Shown here piece by piece: positions 35,082 to 42,135 of a stretch of DNA of 64,000 nucleotides. The stretch's first letter is position 1, and each line of letters starts with the position of its first letter. The notes beneath the pieces were generated by a model, which ran no database searches, had not been told where the DNA came from, and saw only the letters and a list, made by a program, of their open reading frames with translations. This DNA comes from Pseudomonadota bacterium (lineage in GTDB: Bacteria > Pseudomonadota > Gammaproteobacteria > Steroidobacterales > Steroidobacteraceae): positions 1 to 64,000 of the forward strand of contig JAEZFW010000025.1 of NCBI GenBank assembly GCA_023417315.1. Reading direction: 5' to 3'. A program made the translations under genes and the position numbers.

Positions 35082-36653
35082 CTAACGCTCGACTATTCGC
35101 GCGCCGTCGACTCGGAAGCGCACGTGCGCGAGTTGCTCGGGTGGGATCGAGCCCACGCCTGCATCGCCAGCGACGCGCTGGTTCGGGTTGAGCACTTCGC
35201 GGATCACGATCGGGGAGGCTTCGCGCACGATACGGCCGGCGCCGTCGACGAGCACGGGTGTGACTTGGATGCCTGAGAGCGCGACCGGAGCACGATTCTC
35301 GACGATCAACACGAGGCGGCCGCGCTGATCGATCTGGCCCGCAGTCGCGACGTAATTACCTGGATTGCGCGGCAAGTCGACACGGATGAGCTCCGATGCG
35401 GCGAGCTGTCCGTATCGACTGTTCGATCCTGCAGCAGCCTTGTAGTACTCGAGGGCTTCGTTCATCTCGCCGCGCTCCTTGGCGATGTTGCCCAGGAAAT
35501 AGGCTGCTGGCGCGGTGGGCAGTAGCTCCACACTCTTGCGCAGCCACTGTTCCGCTTGAGCTTTGTCTCCTTGCTGATACTTCGCGACACCTGCGCCCAG
35601 ATACGAACCGAAGTAGTCGCCGTTGAGCTCGATCGCCTTTTGGTAATGCGGAAGCGCTGCATTCACATCCTTGGCGGCGAGCTCGATATCGCCGAGCAGC
35701 TGATGGAACCGGCCTTCCCTAGGCAACGCCTCTGCGGCTTCGCGGGCCAACTTGCGTGCGGTGCCAAGATCATTCTTCTGCGCAGCGCGCACAGCTTGGT
35801 CATGTTTGTCGTAGGCAGCATCCATCTTGAACAGCGGCGCGATCGTGGATGCATACCGCTCCTGACCGAGATCGCCACCGGCGCCAAGTTCCGCGAGCAG
35901 CTTTCTGTTCTGTGCCACGCGCTCCGTGGACGGCGGATGAGACGCAAACAGGCCTTCGAGCCACCCTTGCTTGCGGTTGCCTTGCTCCGCGAGCCTGACG
36001 AACGTTTCCTGCAGAGTGACTGCGCCGGTCGGATCGTATCCAGCCGCTTTCATGTAACGCATGCCGTACTGATCGGATTCGAGCTCTTGCTCGCGGCTGT
36101 ATTTCGTCTGGATGAGCTGTGCGCCGACACCTGCTCCTTGCAATACGAGGCCCGCGACATTCTGATCGATGTCGCCGACTGCGGCGCCGATCTGCGCGAG
36201 TGCAAGTCCTGCTTGCATGAGCGTCCCACGCTCCTGAGCTTTCGCTCCGTGGCGCGCGGCGGCGTGCACGATCTCATGCCCAAGCACCGCCGCGAGCTCT
36301 GCTTCGTTCTTGAGCTCCGTCAACAAACCACGATTGATAGCGATCTTGCCGCCGGGCAACGCCCACGCGTTAGGAACAGAATTGTTCAGCACCACGAATT
36401 CGTACGGGAGCTTGCGATCGGAGACGGCCGCGAGCTTCTGACCGACCTCGTTTACGTATTTGGAGAGCTCGGGGAGAACGTCGAAGTCGCCGCCTTCGGC
36501 CTGCTGCGTAGGCGAGTAATACTGCTCGCCCATCTTGATCTCAGTGGCCTCTGAGATGAACTGCAGTTCTTTTTTTCCGGTAACCGGATTGACACCGCAG
36601 GCTGCCAGCGTCGCCGTGGCGAAAAAACAAAGGAGAACTCGCGCCCAGCGCAT
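35082..36653 (-). CDS. M48-family periplasmic metalloprotease lipoprotein with TPRs, BepA-like
   Basis: Lipoprotein of 523 residues (lipobox LAAC, Cys19). The zinc site is HEIVH at 126-130 with a distal glutamate in ELESDQYG near 192, as in M48 peptidases. The C-terminal half has tetratricopeptide-like repeats (ALPHYQKAIELNGDYFG, QAEQWLRKSVELLPTAP, ALEYYKAAAG). Family members such as BepA and LoiP take part in outer-membrane protein quality control. The extra C-terminal beta domain (about 440-523) is not part of BepA as I know it. GAGGA precedes the ATG. Confidence 0.88.
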   Translation of the reverse strand: MRWARVLLCFFATATLAACGVNPVTGKKELQFISEATEIKMGEQYYSPTQQAEGGDFDVLPELSKYVNEVGQKLAAVSDRKLPYEFVVLNNSVPNAWALPGGKIAINRGLLTELKNEAELAAVLGHEIVHAAARHGAKAQERGTLMQAGLALAQIGAAVGDIDQNVAGLVLQGAGVGAQLIQTKYSREQELESDQYGMRYMKAAGYDPTGAVTLQETFVRLAEQGNRKQGWLEGLFASHPPSTERVAQNRKLLAELGAGGDLGQERYASTIAPLFKMDAAYDKHDQAVRAAQKNDLGTARKLAREAAEALPREGRFHQLLGDIELAAKDVNAALPHYQKAIELNGDYFGSYLGAGVAKYQQGDKAQAEQWLRKSVELLPTAPAAYFLGNIAKERGEMNEALEYYKAAAGSNSRYGQLAASELIRVDLPRNPGNYVATAGQIDQRGRLVLIVENRAPVALSGIQVTPVLVDGAGRIVREASPIVIREVLNPNQRVAGDAGVGSIPPEQLAHVRFRVDGARIVER

Positions 36654-36736
36654 GACTCATCCTCAAACGTAGCGTTGAGGTTAAAACGCTGGCGGAGAAG
36701 GGGGGTTCCGCCGGCCCAGGCACGGAACGCCACTCG

Positions 36737-36814
36737 AGTGGCGGAAGCGATGTAGGTGATGGGTGTGTTGAAGCTCGAACCGCGCAGGGTCTGCCCTACG
36801 TCGCTTCCATCACT
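36737..36814. repeat. 20-base imperfect inverted repeat
   Basis: The left arm (36737-36756) AGTGGCGGAAGCGATGTAGG and the inverted arm at 36795-36814 match at 18 of 20 positions, around a 38-base core. It lies between the M48 gene start and the RRM gene terminator and resembles the other intergenic inverted elements in scale. Confidence 0.6.
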
Positions 36815-36835
36815 TACGTTACCGTGACACGAAAG

Positions 36836-36863
36836 AAAAAGGCCGGGTCTCCCCGGCCTTTTT
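36836..36863. terminator. Bidirectional intrinsic terminator
   Basis: AAAAA, GGCCGGG, TCTC, CCCGGCC, TTTTT. On the minus strand it directly follows the RRM protein gene (stop at 36875) and has a T-run in both directions. Confidence 0.9.
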
Positions 36864-36874
36864 CGTGCTTCGGC

Positions 36875-37153
36875 TTACCAGCGACGCTGACCGCCACCGC
36901 CACCGCCGCGGGGCTTGTCTTGCGCTTCGTTCACCTTCAGCGGGCGACCGCCCATGTCCTGACCGTTCAGGTTTTGGATGGCGCGAGCGGCATCGGCGCG
37001 CGGCATCTCGACGAACCCGAAGCCACGGGGACGACCCGTGTCGCGATCATTAATGAGGGCGACCGAATCGACGGTGCCGTGCTGTTCGAACAGCGTGCGT
37101 ACGGCGGTTTCGTCAGCCGTGAAAGGAAGGTTGCCTACGTAAATCTTACTCAT
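36875..37153 (-). CDS. Glycine-rich RNA-recognition-motif protein
   Basis: RNA-binding protein of 92 residues: one RRM with RNP2 (KIYVGNLPF) and RNP1 (RGFGFVEM), followed by a short RGGGGGG tail. Such proteins in bacteria are often cold-inducible and act as RNA chaperones. Aromatic residues at the RNP positions are intact, so RNA binding is expected. The upstream leader is unusually long and structured (see the entry at 37154), and a strong terminator follows the gene. Confidence 0.93.
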   Translation of the reverse strand: MSKIYVGNLPFTADETAVRTLFEQHGTVDSVALINDRDTGRPRGFGFVEMPRADAARAIQNLNGQDMGGRPLKVNEAQDKPRGGGGGGQRRW

Positions 37154-37420
37154 GAACTAAACCTCAAAAACGAGCATCACACGACGCTCGACAACTACAA
37201 CAGCCATGCATCCAGCACGCTGCCTCCTGGATCGAGACGGTCATGGCTTTGCAGTCCTTGAGGACGATGCACGGGGGAGGAGTTCTGAAGGCCCGTGCCG
37301 AGAGCACGGGTTGATGCTGGCCGCGTCAGAAGACGCGGGGTGCACCGTTCAGAGGTCCCGGCGCGGCATCTTTAGCCAAGGAGGGAAAACGAGAACGAAC
37401 ACGAACCGAAGCGCACTATA
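37154..37420 (-). promoter_or_regulatory. Long structured 5' leader and promoter of the RRM gene
   Basis: On the minus strand an extended -10 (TGTGTATAGT, box at 37415-37420) predicts transcription about 255 bases before the ATG. The leader contains two strong stem-loops, CCGCGTC/GACGCGG and CCCGTGC/GCACGGG (around 37285-37345 in window coordinates). Long leaders that refold with temperature are known for cold-shock RNA chaperones, and that role is suggested here by analogy. Confidence 0.5.
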
Positions 37421-37494
37421 CACAGTTGCAAGTGCAAAGCGAGGCTTTTTTCAGACAGCGGCCTACGGGCAAGGGCCCACTCCGCGCGTCTCGT

Positions 37495-38484
37495 TCAGAC
37501 GGCCTCGTTTGAGGTCGTACCTTGGAAGCGCTCTCGGTACTCCAGCGGCGCGAGCTGCAGCCGGCGGCGAAAGTGGTTGCGCAACGTTGCCGAGGTGCCA
37601 AAGCCGCTTCGATGCGCGATGTCCTCGACCGACATGCTGGTCGTTTCGAGCAACTCGCGTGCGCGCTCCAACCGCGCATCGATCAACCAGTCTCCTGGTG
37701 TCTTGCCAGTTGCCTCTTGGAAGCGCCGGATGAAGTTACGCGTGCTCATCGCGGCGAGCTCCGCCATGTTCTCGATCGTGAGCGGCTCGTGCAGCCGTGC
37801 AGTCAAGCGGCCGATCAAGTCTGCGAGACGCCCATATCGCTCCGGCATCACTGGGCGCTCGATGAACTGAGCTTGGCCGCCGTTGCGATGAGGCGCGATC
37901 ACCAAACGTCGGGCGACTTGATTGGCGATGGCCGGGCCGAAATCTCGGCGCACGAGATGTAGACACAAATCCAAGCCCGCGGCGCTCCCCGCCGATGTCA
38001 GGATGCGGCCCGCGTCGACATACAGCACGTTCGGATCCACATCGAGATGCGGATACATTGCTTTCAGCTTATCCGTGTAGCGCCAGTGAGTCGTGACTCG
38101 ACGCCCATCCAGCAATCCTGCGGCTGCCAGCACGAACACTCCTGAGCAGATCGTCACGAGCCGCGCGCCGCCTGCGTACGCAGCGTTGAGTGCTTCGATC
38201 AATTCCGGCGAGGGCAATACGTCTGCGCCCTTCCAACCTGGGATCACGATGGTGCCTGCGCGCGCGAGCACATCGAGTCCGGCGGGGGATTCGAGCGTGA
38301 ATCCCCCCATTGCGCGTAAGGGGCCGGGCTCGCTTGCGCAGGTGACGAATCGATACCAATGGTCGCCCAACTCCGGCCGGGGCAAACCGAACACCTCGAC
38401 CGCGCAGCCAAACTCGAAGCTGCATAGCTGGTCGTACGCGAGCGCTGCGACGAGAAGATTCTCGGGAGGTTGAGCGATTGGCAT
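37495..38484 (-). CDS. ftrA: GlxA/FtrA-type AraC-family regulator with DJ-1/PfpI domain
   Basis: Regulator of 329 residues. The N-terminal DJ-1/PfpI-like domain (about 10-180) includes LVTICSGVFVLAAAGLLDG, where Cys sits at the nucleophile elbow. The C-terminal AraC DNA-binding domain (about 215-315) includes AELAAMSTRNFIRRFQEATG and VEDIAHRSGFGTSATLRNHFRR. It is divergent from a rhodanese and a GNAT gene, an arrangement I associate with FtrA. The ATG at 38484 is preferred over a GTG 7 codons earlier. It probably controls the rhodanese gene. Confidence 0.88.
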   Translation of the reverse strand: MPIAQPPENLLVAALAYDQLCSFEFGCAVEVFGLPRPELGDHWYRFVTCASEPGPLRAMGGFTLESPAGLDVLARAGTIVIPGWKGADVLPSPELIEALNAAYAGGARLVTICSGVFVLAAAGLLDGRRVTTHWRYTDKLKAMYPHLDVDPNVLYVDAGRILTSAGSAAGLDLCLHLVRRDFGPAIANQVARRLVIAPHRNGGQAQFIERPVMPERYGRLADLIGRLTARLHEPLTIENMAELAAMSTRNFIRRFQEATGKTPGDWLIDARLERARELLETTSMSVEDIAHRSGFGTSATLRNHFRRRLQLAPLEYRERFQGTTSNEAV

Positions 38485-38577
38485 GATCTTTTCGACCTTT
38501 GGCACGGTCGTTGATGGCAGGGTCTTTGCCGCATCTTCAAGATGCGTCCCGTCAGATTAAACCGAGGACTCCCGATC

Positions 38578-38985
38578 GTGAAGAACGCAGTAACTGAAGT
38601 GCCTGCCGCAGCATCGCAAGTAGCGCTCGCGCATTTTGCGACCGAATTCACCTTCGAGACCGACTGCTGGGATGTTCACGAGGCAATGCGCTCCGGCCAT
38701 CCTGGCTTCGTACTGCTCGACGTGCGTTCCCCAACCCTCTTCGCAAAAGGTCATGTCGAAGGCGCGATCAACATCCCGCACGCAAAGATCATCGCGTCGA
38801 GAATGGCGGAGTTTCCCGCGGGCACCCTTTTTGTCGTGTATTGCGCAGGTCCACATTGCAATGGGGCTGCGCGTGCCGCAGTGCGCCTTGCGCAGCTCGG
38901 GCGGCCGGTCAAGCTGATGGCCGGCGGGATCGCCGGTTGGATCGATGAAGGATTCTCGCTCGCGTGTGCGCAGCAAGTGGCGTGA
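38578..38985 (+). CDS. Rhodanese-like domain protein
   Basis: Single rhodanese domain of 135 residues. It includes HPGFVLLDVRSPTLFAKGHVEGAINIPH, and the active loop begins VVYCAGPHCNGA, so the presumed catalytic Cys is followed by AGPHCN rather than the common RSGxRS. Sulfur transfer or sulfide-related stress roles are likely for the family. The GTG at 38578 with GAGGA upstream fits better than an ATG 12 codons earlier that lacks a ribosome site. It is divergent from ftrA and overlaps the next gene. Confidence 0.85.
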   Translation: MKNAVTEVPAAASQVALAHFATEFTFETDCWDVHEAMRSGHPGFVLLDVRSPTLFAKGHVEGAINIPHAKIIASRMAEFPAGTLFVVYCAGPHCNGAARAAVRLAQLGRPVKLMAGGIAGWIDEGFSLACAQQVA

Positions 38986-39461
38986 CGATCCGCAGGCTCG
39001 AGGCGAGCGATTCGCCGCGAGTCATCGAGCTGTGCGCCGAGCATGCCGCTTACGAACGCAGTGCGTACGAACCGAACGAAAAGGTCGAAAGGTTACGGGC
39101 CGCGGTTCGCGACTCGATCCTGCTGGGTTGGGTCGCTGTTCGCGATGAAGAAATAGTCGCCTACGCGACCGCCACGATCGACTTTTCGACTTGGAACGCC
39201 GCCGCCTTCATGCACCTGGATTGCCTCTTCGTGCGCGATGCGCATCGCGGGGGCGGGCTCGGGCGTCGCTTGCTCGAAGCGGTGATCCATGAAGCGCGCT
39301 CTCGTGGGATCGACGAGCTGCAGTGGCAGACGCCGCGATGGAATGTCGCTGCCGATCGCTTCTACCGCAGGATCGGGGCGGTTGCTCGTGAGAAACTACG
39401 CTATCACTTGAATGTCCACGAGGTGTCACCTGCGATGCAAGTCTCAACCTCATCGCGCTGA
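38982..39461 (+). CDS. GNAT acetyltransferase
   Basis: Acetyltransferase of 159 residues. TIRRLEASDSPRVIELCAEHA opens the fold, and the acetyl-CoA loop is RDAHRGGGLGRRLLEAVIHEA. The segment WQTPRWNVAADRFYRRIGA is typical of the diamine-acetyltransferase-like branch. A GTG at 38982 overlaps the rhodanese stop (GTGA), giving translational coupling. Another GTG 6 codons upstream is possible. Together with ftrA and the rhodanese gene it forms a small conserved-looking locus. The substrate is unknown. Confidence 0.82.
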   Translation: MTIRRLEASDSPRVIELCAEHAAYERSAYEPNEKVERLRAAVRDSILLGWVAVRDEEIVAYATATIDFSTWNAAAFMHLDCLFVRDAHRGGGLGRRLLEAVIHEARSRGIDELQWQTPRWNVAADRFYRRIGAVAREKLRYHLNVHEVSPAMQVSTSSR

Positions 39462-39467
39462 CATGCC

Positions 39468-39749
39468 TCAATCGAAATCGAACAGCTCACCCAATAGACC
39501 TTTGCGCTTGCGCTTGTGATAGCCGCTATCGCGGTAGCGCTCATCGTCATCGCCGTAAGACGCGCGCTGCTCACGCGTCGGAGGTGCTTGCGATGTGGGC
39601 GGCGAGGTTTCCGCCGACGAGCGCTCGATGATCTTGTCGAGCTCGCCTCGATCGAGCCAGACACCGCGGCAGTTCGGGCAATAATCGATTTCGATGCCTT
39701 GACGGTTGGACATCGCCAATGTGACGTCAGGACACACGGGGCATTTCAT
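39468..39749 (-). CDS. TFIIB-type zinc-ribbon protein
   Basis: Protein of 93 residues. MKCPVCPDVTL and DYCPNCRGVWLDRGELDKII supply the four cysteines of the Zf-TFIIB ribbon. A polar, probably disordered linker with Pro/Thr follows, then a basic KRKRKG stretch and an acidic end. The ATG at 39749 has AGGAG 7 bases upstream. Its function is not known beyond zinc binding. Confidence 0.85.
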   Translation of the reverse strand: MKCPVCPDVTLAMSNRQGIEIDYCPNCRGVWLDRGELDKIIERSSAETSPPTSQAPPTREQRASYGDDDERYRDSGYHKRKRKGLLGELFDFD

Positions 39750-39896
39750 TGTGAGCTCCTGTGCTGGGCCGATGAGAGACGCAAGCGGTTCCGCTTGGAT
39801 CGCCAACGGGCTTTTCCAGTGGTCGCGCGCTGAAACGCGCAGGAGCGTAGCAAAGTTCGAAGCCGTGAATCGCGGACGAAGAGGGATGAAGCGAGC

Positions 39897-41072
39897 TCAG
39901 CGTTCGGCGGGAAGCCGAGCTAAGTAGCGCTCGACGTCAGATCCGTCGAACAGCACGCCGTCGAAAAACCCTCCACCCGCAGCGTGCCCGCTAGCGAACT
40001 CAAGCTCGGGGTCGTTGAGGCCCAGGGCCGCGCAGTAAAGGTCGGGACGATACGCGTGCGTTGCCGTCGCTTGCAGTTCTTGCGAGTACTCGATCTGCCC
40101 CCATCGCACCATCTGCGAGTAGAACCACAAAGCATGCCGGCGCAGCGGATAGTTCGCAGAGTCGCCCGCGATTTCGTAGAAGTTTGGAATGCGCTTGAGC
40201 GCGCCGGCTGGAATGAGCCCGATCTCGTTCGAGAGTCCGCGCACGAGAATGTCTGCAGGTGCACCCACGTACCGCGGATCAGAGAGGAGTCGCGCAAGCT
40301 CCGCGTGATTCTCTCGAGCGGCACACCATGCAGCAGCACGCGAAAGCGCGCGTATCAACCCCGCGAGCCGCTCCTCGTTTCGTTGCGCCCAATCTTGGCG
40401 GCAAGCGAGGACTTTCTCGGGACTGTGCTGCCAGATCGCCGCGGTTGCCGCCACGATGCATCCCACTCCGACCGATACAGCCAGGCTGTTCCACGGCTCG
40501 CCGACGCAGAAGCCATCGATTTGACCCTCTCGCATCGCATCTACGAGCAAAGGCGGCGGCAGCACGACGAGCCGCACATCGTGATCGGGATCGATGCCGA
40601 CGGAGGCAAGCCAATACCGCAATAGATAATTGTGAGACGAGAACGGGTACACCATCGCGAAGGTGAGCGGCATTCGCTTCACGACTTCGCGTGCTGCGAC
40701 GACATCCTTCAGCGCAGCCCCTTGAACTGCCGGCGATGCCTGCACGCTGGCTCCGCGCTGCGCCATCTGTTGCCACAGCGCGAGAGAGACGGTGATTGCG
40801 TTGCCGCCCAAGCCAAACGAAAAGGGCGCCACCATTGGCACCTTCAAGTGCCCAATGCCAAGCGTCGAGGCGAGCGCCATGGGACCGAGCATGTGTGCAA
40901 CATCGAAATGACCTACGACCACCCGGTCGCGGATGTTCGCCCACGAGGTCTCGCGTACGAGCGTGAGCTCCAATCCTTCTTGAGCGGCAAAGCCGTTCTC
41001 CGCGGCGACGACGAGCGGTGCGCAGTCGAGCAGTGGAATGAAACCGGCGACGATGAGGTTCGATCCATTCAT
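39897..41072 (-). CDS. nasS: NasS, cytoplasmic nitrate/nitrite sensor
   Basis: Protein of 391 residues closely resembling the NrtA/CmpA substrate-binding family (GFIPLLDCAPLVVAAENGF, AHMLGPMALAS, FCVGEPWNSLAV). It lacks any signal peptide, starting directly at MNGSNLIVAGF. That combination, next to an ANTAR protein gene, identifies NasS, which holds NasT inactive until nitrate or nitrite binds. The gene lies 55 bases downstream of nasT on the same strand and both are divergent from the nrt operon they should regulate. Confidence 0.92.
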   Translation of the reverse strand: MNGSNLIVAGFIPLLDCAPLVVAAENGFAAQEGLELTLVRETSWANIRDRVVVGHFDVAHMLGPMALASTLGIGHLKVPMVAPFSFGLGGNAITVSLALWQQMAQRGASVQASPAVQGAALKDVVAAREVVKRMPLTFAMVYPFSSHNYLLRYWLASVGIDPDHDVRLVVLPPPLLVDAMREGQIDGFCVGEPWNSLAVSVGVGCIVAATAAIWQHSPEKVLACRQDWAQRNEERLAGLIRALSRAAAWCAARENHAELARLLSDPRYVGAPADILVRGLSNEIGLIPAGALKRIPNFYEIAGDSANYPLRRHALWFYSQMVRWGQIEYSQELQATATHAYRPDLYCAALGLNDPELEFASGHAAGGGFFDGVLFDGSDVERYLARLPAER

Positions 41073-41127
41073 CGCGTGCCTTCCTCGAGGGTACAGGTGC
41101 TCGGCGCGGTGGCGGTTACGTTGGTGT

Positions 41128-41733
41128 TCATCTCAATAACCTCGCCGCGGTGAGCACGCTCTGCGCAACTTCCGCGACTCTTCGGTTCTCATTCATCGCC
41201 GCTCTACGCAGCAAGCTATACGCCGCTTCCTCCGTCAAGCCGCGCTCTTTCATCAAGATGCCTTTGGCGCGTTCGATGAGCTTGCGCTCATCGAGCTCCG
41301 CGCGCGCACGATCCAATTCCTCTCGCAATTTCTGAAAGGCGTTGAAGCGGCTCACGGCCATGTCGAGAATGGCTTTGACGCGCTCCTTCTTGAGTCCGTC
41401 GACGACATAAGCGCCCACACCCGCATCCACAGCGGCCTCGATCATGTCTGTGTCCGAGCGATCGACGAACATTGCAATGGGACGGCGCACGCACCTCGAC
41501 ACCGTGAAGAGCTGCTCGAGCACGTCGCGATTCGGGTTCTCGAGATCGATGAAGATCACTTCGGGATCGATATCGACGATCCGGCGCATCAGGTTCTGCA
41601 TGTCGCGGACGACCGATACCTTGCGATACCCCGCTTCGCGCAGTCCTTCTTCGAGCACGGACGCACGCATCACGTTCTGATCGACGATCAGAATGTGTAG
41701 AGAGGTCTCCGCGATCACTTTTTCTTCTGGCAT
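41128..41733 (-). CDS. nasT: NasT, ANTAR-domain transcription antiterminator
   Basis: RNA-binding antiterminator of 201 residues. It has an N-terminal receiver-like domain (HILIVDQN, IFIDLENPN with Asp63), a coiled linker (about 128-150) and the ANTAR domain ERKLIERAKGILMKERG...AYSLLRR (about 148-200). NasT binds hairpins in the leader of nitrate-assimilation transcripts and prevents termination. Exactly such a leader lies on the other side of this intergenic region. The ATG at 41733 begins just before the receiver. Upstream starts exist, so the N-terminus is uncertain. Confidence 0.92.
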   Translation of the reverse strand: MPEEKVIAETSLHILIVDQNVMRASVLEEGLREAGYRKVSVVRDMQNLMRRIVDIDPEVIFIDLENPNRDVLEQLFTVSRCVRRPIAMFVDRSDTDMIEAAVDAGVGAYVVDGLKKERVKAILDMAVSRFNAFQKLREELDRARAELDERKLIERAKGILMKERGLTEEAAYSLLRRAAMNENRRVAEVAQSVLTAARLLR

Positions 41734-41827
41734 CGAACGCGCAGAAGTGCAATGCGTATGCCAGCGCATGCGCAGCCGCGTAAGTGCGCACAGTTGCTCC
41801 TGACCGATCGTCGATTGCTTCGTGGTT

Positions 41828-41844
41828 TGCACGATCTTCGTGCG
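41828..41844. promoter_or_regulatory. NtrC-like enhancer site
   Basis: TGCAC, seven bases, GTGC, inside the perfect dyad GCACGA-TCT-TCGTGC. This matches the TGCAC-N7-GTGCA layout of NtrC sites and lies about 120 bases upstream of the sigma-54 promoter, a usual enhancer distance. Confidence 0.6.
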
Positions 41845-41962
41845 TCAACGCGCCGAATCTGCCCCGCCGAGGATCACGCGGCAACGATTTCGTGTGAGCA
41901 TCGATAGACAAATGCTCGAATAACGCTAAGCAAATCAGCGTGAGACGTGTGCTGCGAGCGCG

Positions 41963-41978
41963 TGGCACGCGGGTTGCA
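41963..41978 (+). promoter_or_regulatory. Sigma-54 promoter of the nrt operon
   Basis: TGGCAC, five bases, TTGCA: essentially the -24/-12 consensus for RpoN polymerase. Transcription would start near 41988, giving a leader of about 148 bases before nrtA. Confidence 0.85.
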
Positions 41979-41990
41979 GATAAGTTCGCA

Positions 41991-42039
41991 GCGGCGAGAG
42001 ATGTGCGCCGCAGATGTGCAAGCCTAACAGCGGGCTTGC
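41991..42039 (+). promoter_or_regulatory. Two leader hairpins, presumed NasT binding region
   Basis: Hairpin 1 (41991-42011) has stem GCGGCG/CGCCGC and loop AGAGATGTG. Hairpin 2 (42018-42039) has an 8-bp stem with hexaloop AACAGC. ANTAR proteins recognise paired small hairpins, usually with A-N-N-G-N-N hexaloops; the fit to that loop rule is only partial. Confidence 0.5.
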
Positions 42040-42043
42040 TGGC

Positions 42044-42104
42044 AACGCTGCCGATTCGAATCGTCACGCTTCGCGTGCGATTTGGTCGGGCAGCGTTTTT
42101 TTTT
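42044..42104 (+). terminator. Leader terminator controlled by NasT (inferred)
   Basis: AACGCTGCC (42044) pairs with GGCAGCGTT (42089), enclosing a further perfect stem (AATCG, CACGC / GCGTG, CGATT), and runs into nine T residues. It lies between the promoter and nrtA, so transcription of the operon requires antitermination. Confidence 0.88.
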
Positions 42105-42135
42105 GGTTCGAAGAATGGATAAGGAGTTTGAACCT

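Noticed and set aside
35556..36554. Plus-strand open frame of about 330 codons opposite the M48 protease gene
   Set aside because: The minus strand carries lipobox, HExxH and TPR features; the plus frame has none.
39897..41072. Considered as a second periplasmic nitrate-binding protein
   Set aside because: No signal peptide, and it pairs with an ANTAR gene, which fits the cytoplasmic sensor NasS.
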